Counted from the stretch's first letter, positions 50,693-59,610 are shown. The stretch: 64,000 nt of DNA from Streptomyces geranii (GCF_002954775.1 NZ_PJME01000041.1:1-64000), one strand, 5' to 3'. The notes: generated by a model from the sequence alone, not told the origin. Program-made: numbers and translations.

Positions 50693-52516
50693 ATGCCAGC
50701 CACACCCCAGCCGTACCACCGCCGCAGACGCCGTACGCGGGCCCTGCTCGCCGGCGCCGCCGGGCTCGTCACGGTCGGCGCCCTCGCCGCCGCGGCCCTT
50801 CCCGCCAACGCCGGTGACAGCTCGTCCAAGTCCGCAGGCAAGGGCCACAGCAAGCCGAGCCGCTACCAGGACGTGCAGCTGCTGTCCTTCAACGACCTGC
50901 ACGGCAACCTGGAGCCGCCGTCCGGCTCCTCCGGCCGGGTCACCGAGCTCCAGGCCGACGGCACCACGAAGACGATCGACGCGGGCGGTGTCGAGTACCT
51001 CGCCACACACCTGCGCACGGCGCGCGGCGACAACCCGTACTCGATCACGGCGGCCGGCGGCGACATGGTCGGTGCCTCCCCGCTGATCTCGGGCCTCTTC
51101 CACGACGAGCCCACCATCGAGGCGCTCAACGGCCTCGACCTCGATGTCACCGCGGTCGGCAACCACGAGTTCGACGAGGGCGCCAAGGAACTGGGCCGTC
51201 TGCAGAACGGCGGCTGTCACCCGACCGACGGCTGCTACGTCAAGGGCAAGAAGTTCAAGGGTGCCGACTTCCCCTACCTCGCGGCGAACGTGCTCGACGA
51301 GAAGACCAAGAAGCCGATCCTCAAGCCCTACTGGGTGTGGAAGAACAACGGCGTCAAGATCGGCTTCATCGGCGTGACGCTTGAGGACACCCCCGGTGTC
51401 GTCTCCGCCGAGGGCGTGAAGGGCCTCAAGTTCAAGGACGAGGTCGAGACGATCAACAAGTACGCCAAGGAGCTGGAGAAGCAGGGCGTCAAGTCGGTCG
51501 TCGCGCTGATCCACGAGGGCGGGCTGCCCGCCTCGACGGCCTACAACTACAACTGTGACGCGGCGGGCGGCGGTTCCGGCATCTCCGGTCCGATCGTCGA
51601 CATCGCGAAGAACATCACCCCGAAGGTCGACGCGCTGGTCACCGGCCACACGCACGCCGCGTACGCCTGCACGATCCCGGACCCGTCCGGCAAGCCGCGC
51701 ACGGTCACCTCGGCCGCGTCCTTCGGCCGCCTCTACACGGACACCACGCTGACGTACGACCGCTGGACGGGTGACATTGCCCGTACGGCCGTCCGCTCGG
51801 CGAACCACGTGGTGACCCGGACCGTCGCCAAGGCCGCGGACATGACCGACCTGATCGCCCGCTGGAACACCCTCGCGGCGCCCATCGGCAACCGCGCGAT
51901 CGGCTACATCTCCGGCGACGTCAACAGCACCGGCACCGAGTCCCCGATGGGCGACCTGATCGCCGACGCGCAGCTCGCGCACGGCAAGAAGCTCGACCCG
52001 GAGACCGACCTCGCGCTGATGAACCCGGGCGGTATCCGCGCGGGCCTGACGTACGCGGCCAAGGGCACGGAAGGGGACGGCGTCGTCACCTACGCCGAGG
52101 GCTTCACGGTCCAGCCGTTCTCCAACACGGTGAACCTGCAGAACTTCACCGGCGCCCAGCTGATCTCCGTACTCCAGGAGCAGGTCAGCGGCACCAACGC
52201 GGCTGCGCCGAAGGTGCTCCAGGTGTCCTCCGGGCTCACCTACACCCTCGACCTGACGAAGACGGGCGCGGCGCGGATCGTGCTCGACTCCGTCAAGCTC
52301 AACGGTGCGGCGATCGACCCGGCGGCCACCTACCGCGTCGCGACGAACAGCTTCCTCGCGGGCGGCGGCGACGGCTTCCCGACGCTGGGCCAGGGCACGA
52401 ACGACCTCGTCGGCTCGGACGACCTGGCGGCACTGGCGGAGTACCTGACCGCCAACTCGACGGCCACGACGCCGATCGCGCCGCCGGCGGCGAACCGGAT
52501 CACGGTCGTGCAGTAG
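50693..52516 (+). CDS. Secreted 5'-nucleotidase/metallophosphatase
   Basis: A 607-aa exported enzyme of the UshA type that releases phosphate and nucleosides from extracellular nucleotides. The signal peptide is RRTRALLAGAAGLVTVGALAAAALPANA. The metallophosphatase domain has LLSFNDLHGNLEPP, the metal-bridging GGDMVGASPLIS, VTAVGNHEFDEG, and the His pair in VTGHTHAAY. The C-terminal 5_nucleotid_C domain starts near residue 395 (NRAIGYISGD...ESPMGDLIADAQL; ALMNPGGIRAGL) and carries the substrate-binding region. ATG 50693 follows CAGGGGGG. It fits the phosphate-scavenging theme, although I see no convincing PHO box upstream. Confidence 0.93.
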   Translation: MPATPQPYHRRRRRTRALLAGAAGLVTVGALAAAALPANAGDSSSKSAGKGHSKPSRYQDVQLLSFNDLHGNLEPPSGSSGRVTELQADGTTKTIDAGGVEYLATHLRTARGDNPYSITAAGGDMVGASPLISGLFHDEPTIEALNGLDLDVTAVGNHEFDEGAKELGRLQNGGCHPTDGCYVKGKKFKGADFPYLAANVLDEKTKKPILKPYWVWKNNGVKIGFIGVTLEDTPGVVSAEGVKGLKFKDEVETINKYAKELEKQGVKSVVALIHEGGLPASTAYNYNCDAAGGGSGISGPIVDIAKNITPKVDALVTGHTHAAYACTIPDPSGKPRTVTSAASFGRLYTDTTLTYDRWTGDIARTAVRSANHVVTRTVAKAADMTDLIARWNTLAAPIGNRAIGYISGDVNSTGTESPMGDLIADAQLAHGKKLDPETDLALMNPGGIRAGLTYAAKGTEGDGVVTYAEGFTVQPFSNTVNLQNFTGAQLISVLQEQVSGTNAAAPKVLQVSSGLTYTLDLTKTGAARIVLDSVKLNGAAIDPAATYRVATNSFLAGGGDGFPTLGQGTNDLVGSDDLAALAEYLTANSTATTPIAPPAANRITVVQ

Positions 52517-52526
52517 CGGTTTCACC

Positions 52527-52561
52527 AGAGGGGCCCAAGGCTTTTCGCCTTGGGCCCCTCT
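52527..52561 (+). terminator. Terminator of the nucleotidase gene
   Basis: A perfect 15-bp stem, AGAGGGGCCCAAGGC, with a 5-base loop lies 11 bases past the stop codon. Confidence 0.9.
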
Positions 52562-52733
52562 GTCATGCCCGTAATAAGACCTGTGTGAATTGCGGTTCGG
52601 TTCCTTTCGGGCCCTGAAAATCGGTCTCAGCTGCAATTAATCGAGGTCTAAGCGGAATTGGCTCTTTTCTCCTGTCGGGCCCCGTAATGTTTTCCATGTC
52701 GAAAGCAAACGGCAACGACAGAAGGAGCAAACC

Positions 52734-52850
52734 ATGAGCTTCAAGAAGATCGCCCCGGTCAAGCAGGTACGCAAGCCCGTCCCGGCGCCGAAGAAGGCCA
52801 CGCCGAAGAAGGTCACTCCCAGGCGTCGGCCGGTCGCCCATAAGGACTGA
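52734..52850 (+). CDS. 38-aa Lys/Pro-rich peptide, first copy
   Basis: MSFKKIAPVKQVRKPVP... ending RRRPVAHKD. GAAGGAGC lies 6 bases before the ATG. The peptide is extremely basic, rich in Lys, Arg, Pro and Ala, and lacks Cys and any membrane segment. It shares the start MSFxKIAPVK, the APKK motifs and the end (R)RRPVxH with the second peptide 54 bases downstream, so the two are tandem paralogues. I know no described family. It may be a nucleic-acid-binding or exported cationic peptide; an ABC exporter gene follows the pair. Confidence 0.72.
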   Translation: MSFKKIAPVKQVRKPVPAPKKATPKKVTPRRRPVAHKD

Positions 52851-52904
52851 CACAGCCAAGAGCAAACCGCAAACAGCTTACTCACAACCCGGGAGGGAAT
52901 TCCT

Positions 52905-53033
52905 ATGAGCTTCCACAAGATCGCCCCCGTCAAGAAGGCCGCAAAGCCCGCCGCCCCCGCGCCGAAGAAGAAGGCTCCGGCGAAGCCGGCGCCCAAGAAG
53001 GTGCAGCGTCGCCCGGTCGGGCACCAGCGCTGA
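52905..53033 (+). CDS. 42-aa Lys/Pro/Ala-rich peptide, second copy
   Basis: MSFHKIAPVKKAAKPAAPA... ending QRRPVGHQR. GGGAGGGA lies 7 bases before the ATG. It keeps the head and tail of the first copy, while the middle (KPAAPAPKKKAPAKPAPKK) is a longer Lys/Pro/Ala repeat. Conservation at both ends and divergence in the middle suggest the ends are functional. A strong hairpin follows at once, so the two peptide genes form their own short transcript ahead of the ABC gene. Confidence 0.72.
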   Translation: MSFHKIAPVKKAAKPAAPAPKKKAPAKPAPKKVQRRPVGHQR

Positions 53034-53042
53034 GACCTGCTG

Positions 53043-53077
53043 TGAGGCGGGGCCACCGGACAGGTGGCCCCGCCTCA
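53043..53077 (+). terminator. Hairpin between peptide genes and ABC exporter
   Basis: A perfect 15-bp stem, TGAGGCGGGGCCACC, with a 5-base loop. It should end most peptide transcripts, with readthrough supplying the exporter at a lower level. Confidence 0.85.
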
Positions 53078-53109
53078 GGCATGTGAGGAAAAGAAAAGGG
53101 GAGTTGATG

Positions 53110-54897
53110 ATGAGGGAAGTCCGGGAGGCATTCCGCCGGTTCTGGCCGCTCACGCGCGGGGACCGGAAATGGCTGGTGGCGATCGTCGCGTGCGTCATCG
53201 TGTCCGCGCTGGCCGAGACCGCCGCCATTCTGCTGTTCGCGGAGCTGACGGACAACGCCCTTGAGGCCGGTTCGCTCTCCGCCTTCTGGGGCCCGGCCGG
53301 CGCCTGGCTGGCCGTCGCCGTGCTCGGCGCGCTCGTCGGTTACGCGGGCAACTCGCTCGCCACCTGGACCGCCGAGAGATTCGTACTGCGGCTCCGGGCC
53401 GGTGTCTTCCGCCACGTCCAGGATCTCCCTCCCGACTTCTTCCAGAAGCACCGCCAGGGCGACCTGGTGGAACGCCTCACCGGTGACGTCGAAGCCATCG
53501 AGCAGCTGGTCGTGTCCGGGGTCGTCGGCACCGTCTCCGCCGCCTTCTCGGCCCTCTTCTACTCCGCCGCCGCCCTCTGGCTGCGCTGGGACCTCGCCCT
53601 CGTCACCTTCTTCCTGGCCCCCCTCTTCCTCCTCGCCGCCCGCCGCTTCGCCGGCCGTATCCGCACGGCGAGCCAGGACGAACGGGTCGCCGACGGTGCG
53701 ATCACCTCGGTGGTGGAGGAGTCCCTCGGCAACATCGTCCTCACCCAGGCCTACAACCGCCGCCGCGACGAGGAGAAGCGGCTCGACCGCGAGGCCCGCG
53801 CCTGGCTGCGGGCGAGTGTGCGCGGGGCGCGGCTGAGCGAGATGTACGAGCAGTTCGTCGAGGTCGTAGAGACGCTGTGCGTGCTGACCGTGATCGGCCT
53901 CGGTGTGTGGGAGATCTCCGCCGGGCGCATGTCCCTGGGCGCGCTGCTCGCCTTCGCCGCCTTCGTCGGCTACCTCTACCCGCCGATCCGCAGCCTCGGC
54001 CAGCTCGGCCTGACCCTGACGGCGGCGACCGCGGGCGCGGAACGCCTCGGCGAACTCCTCGACGCCGAACCGGCGGTCACCGACCCGGCCGAGCCGGTCG
54101 CGCAGTGGCCGGTACGCGGGTGGGTCAGCGTCCACGGCGCCTCCTTCACCTACCCCGGCACGGACCGCGAGTCGTTGCGCGAGGTGACCTTCACGGCCGC
54201 CCCCGGCGAGCTGGTCCTGATCACCGGGGCGAGCGGCGCCGGAAAATCGACCCTCTCGAAACTCCTCACCCGCTTCTACGACCCGACAGCGGGCGTGATC
54301 TGCCTGGACGGCGTCCCGCTGACCGACGTACCCCTCACCTTCCTGCGCGAGAACGTGGCCCTGCTGCCGCAGGAGACGCTGATCCTGCACGGCTCGATCC
54401 GCGAGAACATCGAGTGCGGGCGCCCCGGCGCGAGCGACGCGGAGATCGAGGCGGCGGCCCGGGCGGCAGACGCCCACGACTTCGTCACCGCGCTCCCCGA
54501 GGGGTACGGGACGCGGATCGCCCCCGGCACGGCCACGCTCTCCGGCGGGCAGTTGCAGCGGATCGCGATAGCGCGGGCGATGCTGCGCGCCGCACCCGTA
54601 CTGGTCCTCGACGAACCGACCGCCGGCCTGGACTCGATCGCAGCCCGCCGCATCGTCCCGGCGCTGCGCCGGCTGATGACGGGCCGTACGACCATCATGA
54701 TCACCCACGATCTGAGCCTGGCCCCGGACGCGGACCGCGTCCTGGTCGTCGACGGAGGCCGCCTCGCGGAGACGGGCACGCACGACGAACTGATGGCGCG
54801 GGGCGGGGTGTACGCACGGCTGGCGGCACCGTCGCCGGGGTCGCTGGGGGCCTCCTACCGTACGGAGGAGACGCTGACGTTGGCCCTGAGGGTGTAG
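53110..54897 (+). CDS. ABC exporter (fused membrane and ATPase domains)
   Basis: A 595-aa half-transporter of the B/C exporter type. The membrane domain covers about residues 15-320 with six helices and the coupling segment SFLPPDFFQKHRQGDLVERLTGDVEAI-like (here DLPPDFFQKHRQGDLVERLT). The ATPase has Walker A TGASGAGKST, LPQETLILHGSIREN, signature LSGGQLQRIAIARA and Walker B VLVLDEPTAGLD. No N-terminal peptidase domain. ATG 53110 is 6 bases from GGGGAG; ATG 53107 and GTG 53083 are alternatives. It follows the two small basic peptide genes, which makes them candidate substrates. Confidence 0.92.
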   Translation: MREVREAFRRFWPLTRGDRKWLVAIVACVIVSALAETAAILLFAELTDNALEAGSLSAFWGPAGAWLAVAVLGALVGYAGNSLATWTAERFVLRLRAGVFRHVQDLPPDFFQKHRQGDLVERLTGDVEAIEQLVVSGVVGTVSAAFSALFYSAAALWLRWDLALVTFFLAPLFLLAARRFAGRIRTASQDERVADGAITSVVEESLGNIVLTQAYNRRRDEEKRLDREARAWLRASVRGARLSEMYEQFVEVVETLCVLTVIGLGVWEISAGRMSLGALLAFAAFVGYLYPPIRSLGQLGLTLTAATAGAERLGELLDAEPAVTDPAEPVAQWPVRGWVSVHGASFTYPGTDRESLREVTFTAAPGELVLITGASGAGKSTLSKLLTRFYDPTAGVICLDGVPLTDVPLTFLRENVALLPQETLILHGSIRENIECGRPGASDAEIEAAARAADAHDFVTALPEGYGTRIAPGTATLSGGQLQRIAIARAMLRAAPVLVLDEPTAGLDSIAARRIVPALRRLMTGRTTIMITHDLSLAPDADRVLVVDGGRLAETGTHDELMARGGVYARLAAPSPGSLGASYRTEETLTLALRV

Positions 54898-55574
54898 CCC
54901 AACCCGCGCACGGTGTGGATGAGCCGGGGTTCGCCCCGGCTCTCCAGCTTGCGGCGCAGGTACATGACGTACACATCAAGGGTGTTGGAGGTGGGCTCGA
55001 AGTCGAAGCCCCAGACGTCCTTGAGGATCTGCACCCGGCCGAGGACCAGGCCCGGCCGCCGCAGCAGGTATTCGAGCAGGGCGAACTCGGTCTTGGTGAG
55101 GTCGAGTCGGCGGTCCGCGCGGGTCACCGTCCGGGTCCTCGGGTCCAGTCGGAGATCCTCGAAGCTGAGACCGGCGAGCGGCGAGGGCCGGGGCTCGCGT
55201 TGGGGGCTCCGGCGCAGTAACGCCCTTACCCGCGCGAGGAGTTCCTCGACGGCGAAGGGCTTCATCAGGTAGTCGTCGGCGCCGTTGTCGAGGGCGACGA
55301 TTCGGTCGCCGACGGCGTTCCGCCCGGTGATCATCAGGATGGGGACCGTACACCCGGAGGCCCGCAGCCGCCGGGTCGCGGCCAGCCCGTCGAGACCGGG
55401 CATGGTGACGTCCATGAGCACGAGGTCGGGTGCGGTGTCGGGTTCGGCGACGAAGGCGAGGGCCGCGCGGCCGTCCCCGACGAGGACGGTCTCGTACCCC
55501 TCGAACCTGAGCACCCGGTCGAGCCCCTCACGTACGGCCGCGTCGTCATCGGCCAGCAGGATCTTCCGCGTCAT
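54855..55574 (-). CDS. OmpR-family response regulator without adjacent kinase
   Basis: A 239-aa regulator. The receiver domain has Asp55 (LVLMDVTMPG) as phosphorylation site, the acidic pair at Asp9-Asp11, and Lys in YLMKPF. The winged-helix domain ends DVWGFDFEPTSNTLDVYVMYLRRKLESRGEPRLIHTVRGLGYTLR. It overlaps the convergent ABC exporter gene by 43 bases at their 3' ends. No histidine kinase gene is next to it; the upstream gene is a PH-like membrane protein. It is closely related to the response regulator at 61325-62062. Confidence 0.93.
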   Translation of the reverse strand: MTRKILLADDDAAVREGLDRVLRFEGYETVLVGDGRAALAFVAEPDTAPDLVLMDVTMPGLDGLAATRRLRASGCTVPILMITGRNAVGDRIVALDNGADDYLMKPFAVEELLARVRALLRRSPQREPRPSPLAGLSFEDLRLDPRTRTVTRADRRLDLTKTEFALLEYLLRRPGLVLGRVQILKDVWGFDFEPTSNTLDVYVMYLRRKLESRGEPRLIHTVRGLGYTLRANVSVSSVR

Positions 55575-55618
55575 CTCAATACGGTCTGACGACGCGCTGT
55601 GCTGTGGCTGGCAGGTGG

Positions 55619-56350
55619 TTATGCGTTGGCTACCGTTCGGGCGCAGCGCCAGTGGAGGAAGGCCGCGAGAAGGGCGAAGGCGGCCAGCGGGATCCACAGC
55701 AGCAGGAGGAGGATCGGTGGATCGTCCGTCGTGATCGCCAGTGCCAGGCAGAGCAGGAAGGTGCCCAGGAACACGAAGAGCGTGCCGACGGACGCCCGCT
55801 CCCAGGCCTTGCGGTGCCCGGTCCGCCGCAGGATGTGCGCCTCGGTCGCCGGGCGGGGCTCCCAGTCCGTGCCCCGGTACCGGGCGGCGACGGCTCGCAG
55901 ATCGTCGACCTCGGCCGGTGGGTCGTCCAACTGCCAGTCGTCGACGTGCGGGAGGAGGAAACGCCGGCCCTCGGTGTCGTACAGGAAGACCAGCCACTTG
56001 CGCCCGTAGGCGGGCGCCTTGGGGACCGGCTGGGCCCGGAAGTCGTAGATGTCGGGCCAGGCCCAGCGGCGTTCGATCAGCGCCCCGCGCACCGAGACCC
56101 CGTGCGAGTCGACCAGCGTGTGCCCGCGGCGCGTGTACACGATCCACCGCGCGAGGACTGCCACGAGGATCGCCAGGAGCACGGCCCTCGCCCAGTCGAA
56201 CCCGCTCGGCCGGACGAGCTGGGACAGACAGAACACCGTCATGCCGCCCAGGTAGAGGAGCTGCCCTCGGGGCGCCTTCCGGCGCTTCCGGTACTCCCGC
56301 TCGATCCCGCCACCGCCGTGACCGCCGTGACCGCCGACGTCCCCGCTCAT
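55619..56350 (-). CDS. PH-like domain membrane protein
   Basis: A 243-aa membrane protein. Two helices near residues 32-70 precede a bacterial PH-like domain (VYTRRGHTLVDSHGVSVRGALIERRWAWPDIYDFRAQ...RRFLLPHVDDWQLDDP). Two further helices lie at the C-terminus (ASVGTLFVFLGTFLLCLALAI; PILLLLLWIPLAAFALLAAFL). Such proteins are common and uncharacterised in streptomycetes. It lies 44 bases upstream of the orphan response regulator on the same strand and may be co-transcribed. Confidence 0.75.
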   Translation of the reverse strand: MSGDVGGHGGHGGGGIEREYRKRRKAPRGQLLYLGGMTVFCLSQLVRPSGFDWARAVLLAILVAVLARWIVYTRRGHTLVDSHGVSVRGALIERRWAWPDIYDFRAQPVPKAPAYGRKWLVFLYDTEGRRFLLPHVDDWQLDDPPAEVDDLRAVAARYRGTDWEPRPATEAHILRRTGHRKAWERASVGTLFVFLGTFLLCLALAITTDDPPILLLLLWIPLAAFALLAAFLHWRCARTVANA

Positions 56351-56404
56351 CGACCCTCCCCAGAGCCTGCAATGGGGTGATCGTAGAGCGGGGACCTGTG
56401 CACG

Positions 56405-58513
56405 TCAGGAGGCGGACGGTGTCCAGTCGCCCAGCCAGTCCGCGACCTCCTGGCCGGTGGCCTGGGCGTCGGTCAGCTGGGGGCGGTCGGTGCTCGCGGC
56501 GCCCGCGCCCGCGCCGGTGTTCTTGTACTCGGCGAAGCGGTCGTCCTTCCAGGAGAAGCCGCCCATGTCGGACCAGGGGGTGGTTCTGATCGCCGCGCTC
56601 AGGGTCGTGTTGCGGACCGTGGTCTGCGGGTCGAGGGTCGCGTCGCCGCCCGCGTGCCAGTTGCGGCCGAGGTAGAAGCTGCGGTCCGAGACGTCGCCGT
56701 TCACCGTGGAGTTGGCGATCAGGATGCCCTTGCGGTTCGCGGCGGTGCTGGGGGCCGTGACATAGCCGGCCGAGGTGCCGTTCCAGCGCTTCTTCAGGGT
56801 GATGACCGACTTGTCGATCACGGCGGTGGCCCGGCCGAAGATGAAGTCGGTGTTGCCGACGACGTAGGAGTTGGTGATGTAGACGCGGCCCAGCTTCTCC
56901 TTGGCCGCGGTGTCCACCAGCAGGGTGTCCTGGTCGCCGCTGATGATGACGCTGTCGAGGAACACCTTGTCGGCGGAGGTGCGCAGGGCGACCGCCTGAT
57001 TGGCGATGTCCTGGTGCGCGGCCTCGTCGAAGTCGTTGGAGATGGTCAGGTTGCGGGCCTGGAAGTCGTCCGCGTCGACGGCGACGGTGGCGCTGCCGCC
57101 GGTGCCGTACGTGCCGGAGCCGTCGGGCTTGGGCGTACCGGACGCGTTGTTGTAGACGATCGTGGTGTCCTTGCGACTGCCGCCGCTGCCCTGGATGGTG
57201 ACGTGCGGTTTGTTCGACGGGACCTTCACCAACTCGCGGTACGTGCCCGGCTTGACGGAGATGACGACCCGGGAGGGGTTGTTCGCGGGTACGGCGTTCA
57301 CGGCGGCCTGCACGGTCCGGTACTGGCCGGAGCCGTCGGCGGCGACGGTGAGGGTTGTGGCAGCGGCGGCGGTCGTCGTCGCCGTGCTCGCCTTTGCGAC
57401 GGAACTCCGCGGCCCCACACCGGACTTGAGGAGCGCGGGCACGTCGGCGGCCTTGTCGAGGGTGTAGGCGTAGTACTTCTTGGGGTCCCAGGCGGCGCCG
57501 GACCCGCCGCTCTCGTTCTTGCCGGTCGTGCCCGAGAAGACGTTGCCGCGCTGGACGACGGTGGCGGTCGCGTCACGGACGACGGGGTTGGTCATGCCCT
57601 GGAAGTAGGAGTTCTCCAGCACCATGTTGGTCTTGCCTCGGGAGTAGTTCCCGTACGAGGACTTGATGGTGGTGCCCGCCTCGTCCTCCAGGTAGTTGTT
57701 GTAGAGGTGCGCGTGGGCCACGTTGTCGGTGGACGGGTTGCGCTGCTCGGTCTCGCGGATCCAGTTGTGGTGGATCGTGATGTCGGCGGTGGTGTTGTCC
57801 GTCCAGCCGATGCCGAAGGCCTTGTTCTCCTGGCTGAGCTTGTTCCAGGAGACGGTGAGGTAGGTGGTGTCCTTGCGGCTGTCGATGAGCCCGTCGGCCA
57901 TGTGGCGCAGGTCGTTGTGATCGATCCAGACGTGGTGGGCACCGTCCATCTGGATGGCGTCGAAGTCGTGTTCCTTGTCGTTCCAGACACCCTGGTACGC
58001 GTCCCGGATGGTGAGATTCCGGATGATGACGTTGTGCACACCCTGCCCTAGGAAGAAGCCGCCGCCGACGATCTGCCCGGAGGTCCCGGCGCCGATGAGG
58101 GTCTTGTCGGACTGGACCTTGATCTCTTTCCCGACCGGGTTCATGTTGATGGTCGCGGCGACGACGATGATGTACGGCTCGGTGGCGGTGGCGTACTTCT
58201 CCAGGTCGGCGAGCGTCGTCACGGTGACCGTCTTGCCGTCCCGCCCGCCGTAAGTCCCGTTCTGACCAAGGGCGTTGACGGAGGCGAAGCCGTTCGCTAC
58301 GTCGGTGACACCGGCCAGGGCGGAGGCTTTGGCGGTCGTGGTGGTCGCGGCGGCGGCCTTCGGCTGGGCGCCCGCGCCGAACACGCCGAGGACACCGCCG
58401 TAGGCCATGGCCCCGGCGGAGGCGAGGGCCAGGGGCACGCCGGTGACCAGGGCCGTTCTGCGCCGACGGTGACGGCTGCGGCTGCGGGGCGGCTTGCTGC
58501 GGGTTTCGCTCAC
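56405..58513 (-). CDS. Bifunctional pectate lyase (PL1) and pectin methylesterase (CE8)
   Basis: A 702-aa secreted plant-cell-wall enzyme. After an Arg-rich signal peptide the PL1 domain (about 65-320) shows VQSDKTLIGAGTSGQIVGGG, DAIQMDGAHHVWIDHNDL, IGWTDNTTADITIHHNWIRETEQRNPS and HLYNNYLED. A Thr/Ala linker leads to a CE8 domain (about 388-690) with GSGQYRTVQAAVNAVP, VISGDQDTLLV, NTDFIFGRATAVID and FYLGRNWH, including the two catalytic Asp. The esterase removes methyl groups so that the lyase can cut polygalacturonate; having both on one chain is unusual. It is divergent from an AraC regulator. Confidence 0.93.
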   Translation of the reverse strand: MSETRSKPPRSRSRHRRRRTALVTGVPLALASAGAMAYGGVLGVFGAGAQPKAAAATTTTAKASALAGVTDVANGFASVNALGQNGTYGGRDGKTVTVTTLADLEKYATATEPYIIVVAATINMNPVGKEIKVQSDKTLIGAGTSGQIVGGGFFLGQGVHNVIIRNLTIRDAYQGVWNDKEHDFDAIQMDGAHHVWIDHNDLRHMADGLIDSRKDTTYLTVSWNKLSQENKAFGIGWTDNTTADITIHHNWIRETEQRNPSTDNVAHAHLYNNYLEDEAGTTIKSSYGNYSRGKTNMVLENSYFQGMTNPVVRDATATVVQRGNVFSGTTGKNESGGSGAAWDPKKYYAYTLDKAADVPALLKSGVGPRSSVAKASTATTTAAAATTLTVAADGSGQYRTVQAAVNAVPANNPSRVVISVKPGTYRELVKVPSNKPHVTIQGSGGSRKDTTIVYNNASGTPKPDGSGTYGTGGSATVAVDADDFQARNLTISNDFDEAAHQDIANQAVALRTSADKVFLDSVIISGDQDTLLVDTAAKEKLGRVYITNSYVVGNTDFIFGRATAVIDKSVITLKKRWNGTSAGYVTAPSTAANRKGILIANSTVNGDVSDRSFYLGRNWHAGGDATLDPQTTVRNTTLSAAIRTTPWSDMGGFSWKDDRFAEYKNTGAGAGAASTDRPQLTDAQATGQEVADWLGDWTPSAS

Positions 58514-58623
58514 GGCTGGGTCCGATCGGGGGAGGGGTTAACTGGAGGGAGGACGAGGTCACTTGGCTGTCGCAGCCGGGCGACGAAAGGTTGCCGTGAC
58601 CGGTGGACCGGAAGGGAAGCGGA

Positions 58624-59610
58624 ATGATCGGAACGGTGTTCCGTACGTCGGACGTGCCCGAGGCGGACAGGTTCGACTACTGGCAGGAACTGGTCGGCCG
58701 GACCCGCTCCAGCGCGCTCATCAGCGAGCACGCCGCCGACTTCTGGGCGCAGCAGCGGCTGATGCAGCTGGGGCCGATGACCGTGAGCCAGATGTCGTTC
58801 CGGCCGACGCGCTACTGGCGGACGCCGAAGATGGTGCGGCAGGCCGACCCCGAGCTGTACCACCTGACGCTGCTGACCGACGGCGGTCTGACCCTCGAAC
58901 ACGCGGGCCAGGAAGCCGCGTTCACCCCGCGCGACCTGCATCTGGCCGACAGCTCACAGGCGTACGACGTCAGGTCGGCGGACGACCGGCACGGCGGAGT
59001 CGTCACGGGCATGGCGGTCGACTTCCCCAAGGCGCTGCTGCCGCTGCCGCCGCACCGGGTAAGGGAGTTGCTGGGCCGGCGGCTGCCGGGTGAGGTGGGT
59101 GTCGGGGCACTGCTGGCGGACTTCCTCGAAGGGCTGAACCGCCAGGTGGGCACCCTCCAGCCGGCGGACGCGCCCCGGCTGGGCACGGTCGTCATCGACC
59201 TGATGTCGGCGTGGTTCGCCCAACTCCTCGACGCGGAGACGCTGTTGACGCCGGAGAGCAGGGGCCGGGTCACGGTGGAACGCGTCCAGGAGTTCATCCG
59301 CAGGCACCTGGACGACCCCGACCTGACCCCGCCGGTGATAGCCGCCGCCCACAACATCTCGCTCAGCTACCTCCACCGCGTCTTCCAGCAACAGGCGGGC
59401 GGCGAGACGGTCGCGGCGTGGATCCGCCGCCGACGCCTGGAGAACGCCCACCGGGACCTGGCGAACCCCTCGCTGCAGGGCACCCCGATCCACACGATCG
59501 CGGCCCGCTGGGGCTATCAGCGCCCGTCGGACTTCACCCGGGCGTTCCGGGCGGCGTACGGGATGTCACCGCGGGAACACCGCCACCAGGCACTGTCCTG
59601 GGGCAAGTAG
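58624..59610 (+). CDS. AraC-family regulator
   Basis: A 328-aa regulator. The N-terminal AraC-binding-like domain (FRTSDVPEADRFDYWQELVGRT) belongs to the streptomycete type often divergent from catabolic genes. The C-terminal double helix-turn-helix (FIRRHLDDPDLTPPVIAAAHNISLSYLHRVFQQQ and IHTIAARWGYQRPSDFTRAFRAAYGMSPREHR) is complete. ATG 58624 follows GGAAGCGG; GTG 58603 is an alternative. The 110-base divergent spacing to the pectinase gene suggests it controls pectin use. Confidence 0.9.
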   Translation: MIGTVFRTSDVPEADRFDYWQELVGRTRSSALISEHAADFWAQQRLMQLGPMTVSQMSFRPTRYWRTPKMVRQADPELYHLTLLTDGGLTLEHAGQEAAFTPRDLHLADSSQAYDVRSADDRHGGVVTGMAVDFPKALLPLPPHRVRELLGRRLPGEVGVGALLADFLEGLNRQVGTLQPADAPRLGTVVIDLMSAWFAQLLDAETLLTPESRGRVTVERVQEFIRRHLDDPDLTPPVIAAAHNISLSYLHRVFQQQAGGETVAAWIRRRRLENAHRDLANPSLQGTPIHTIAARWGYQRPSDFTRAFRAAYGMSPREHRHQALSWGK

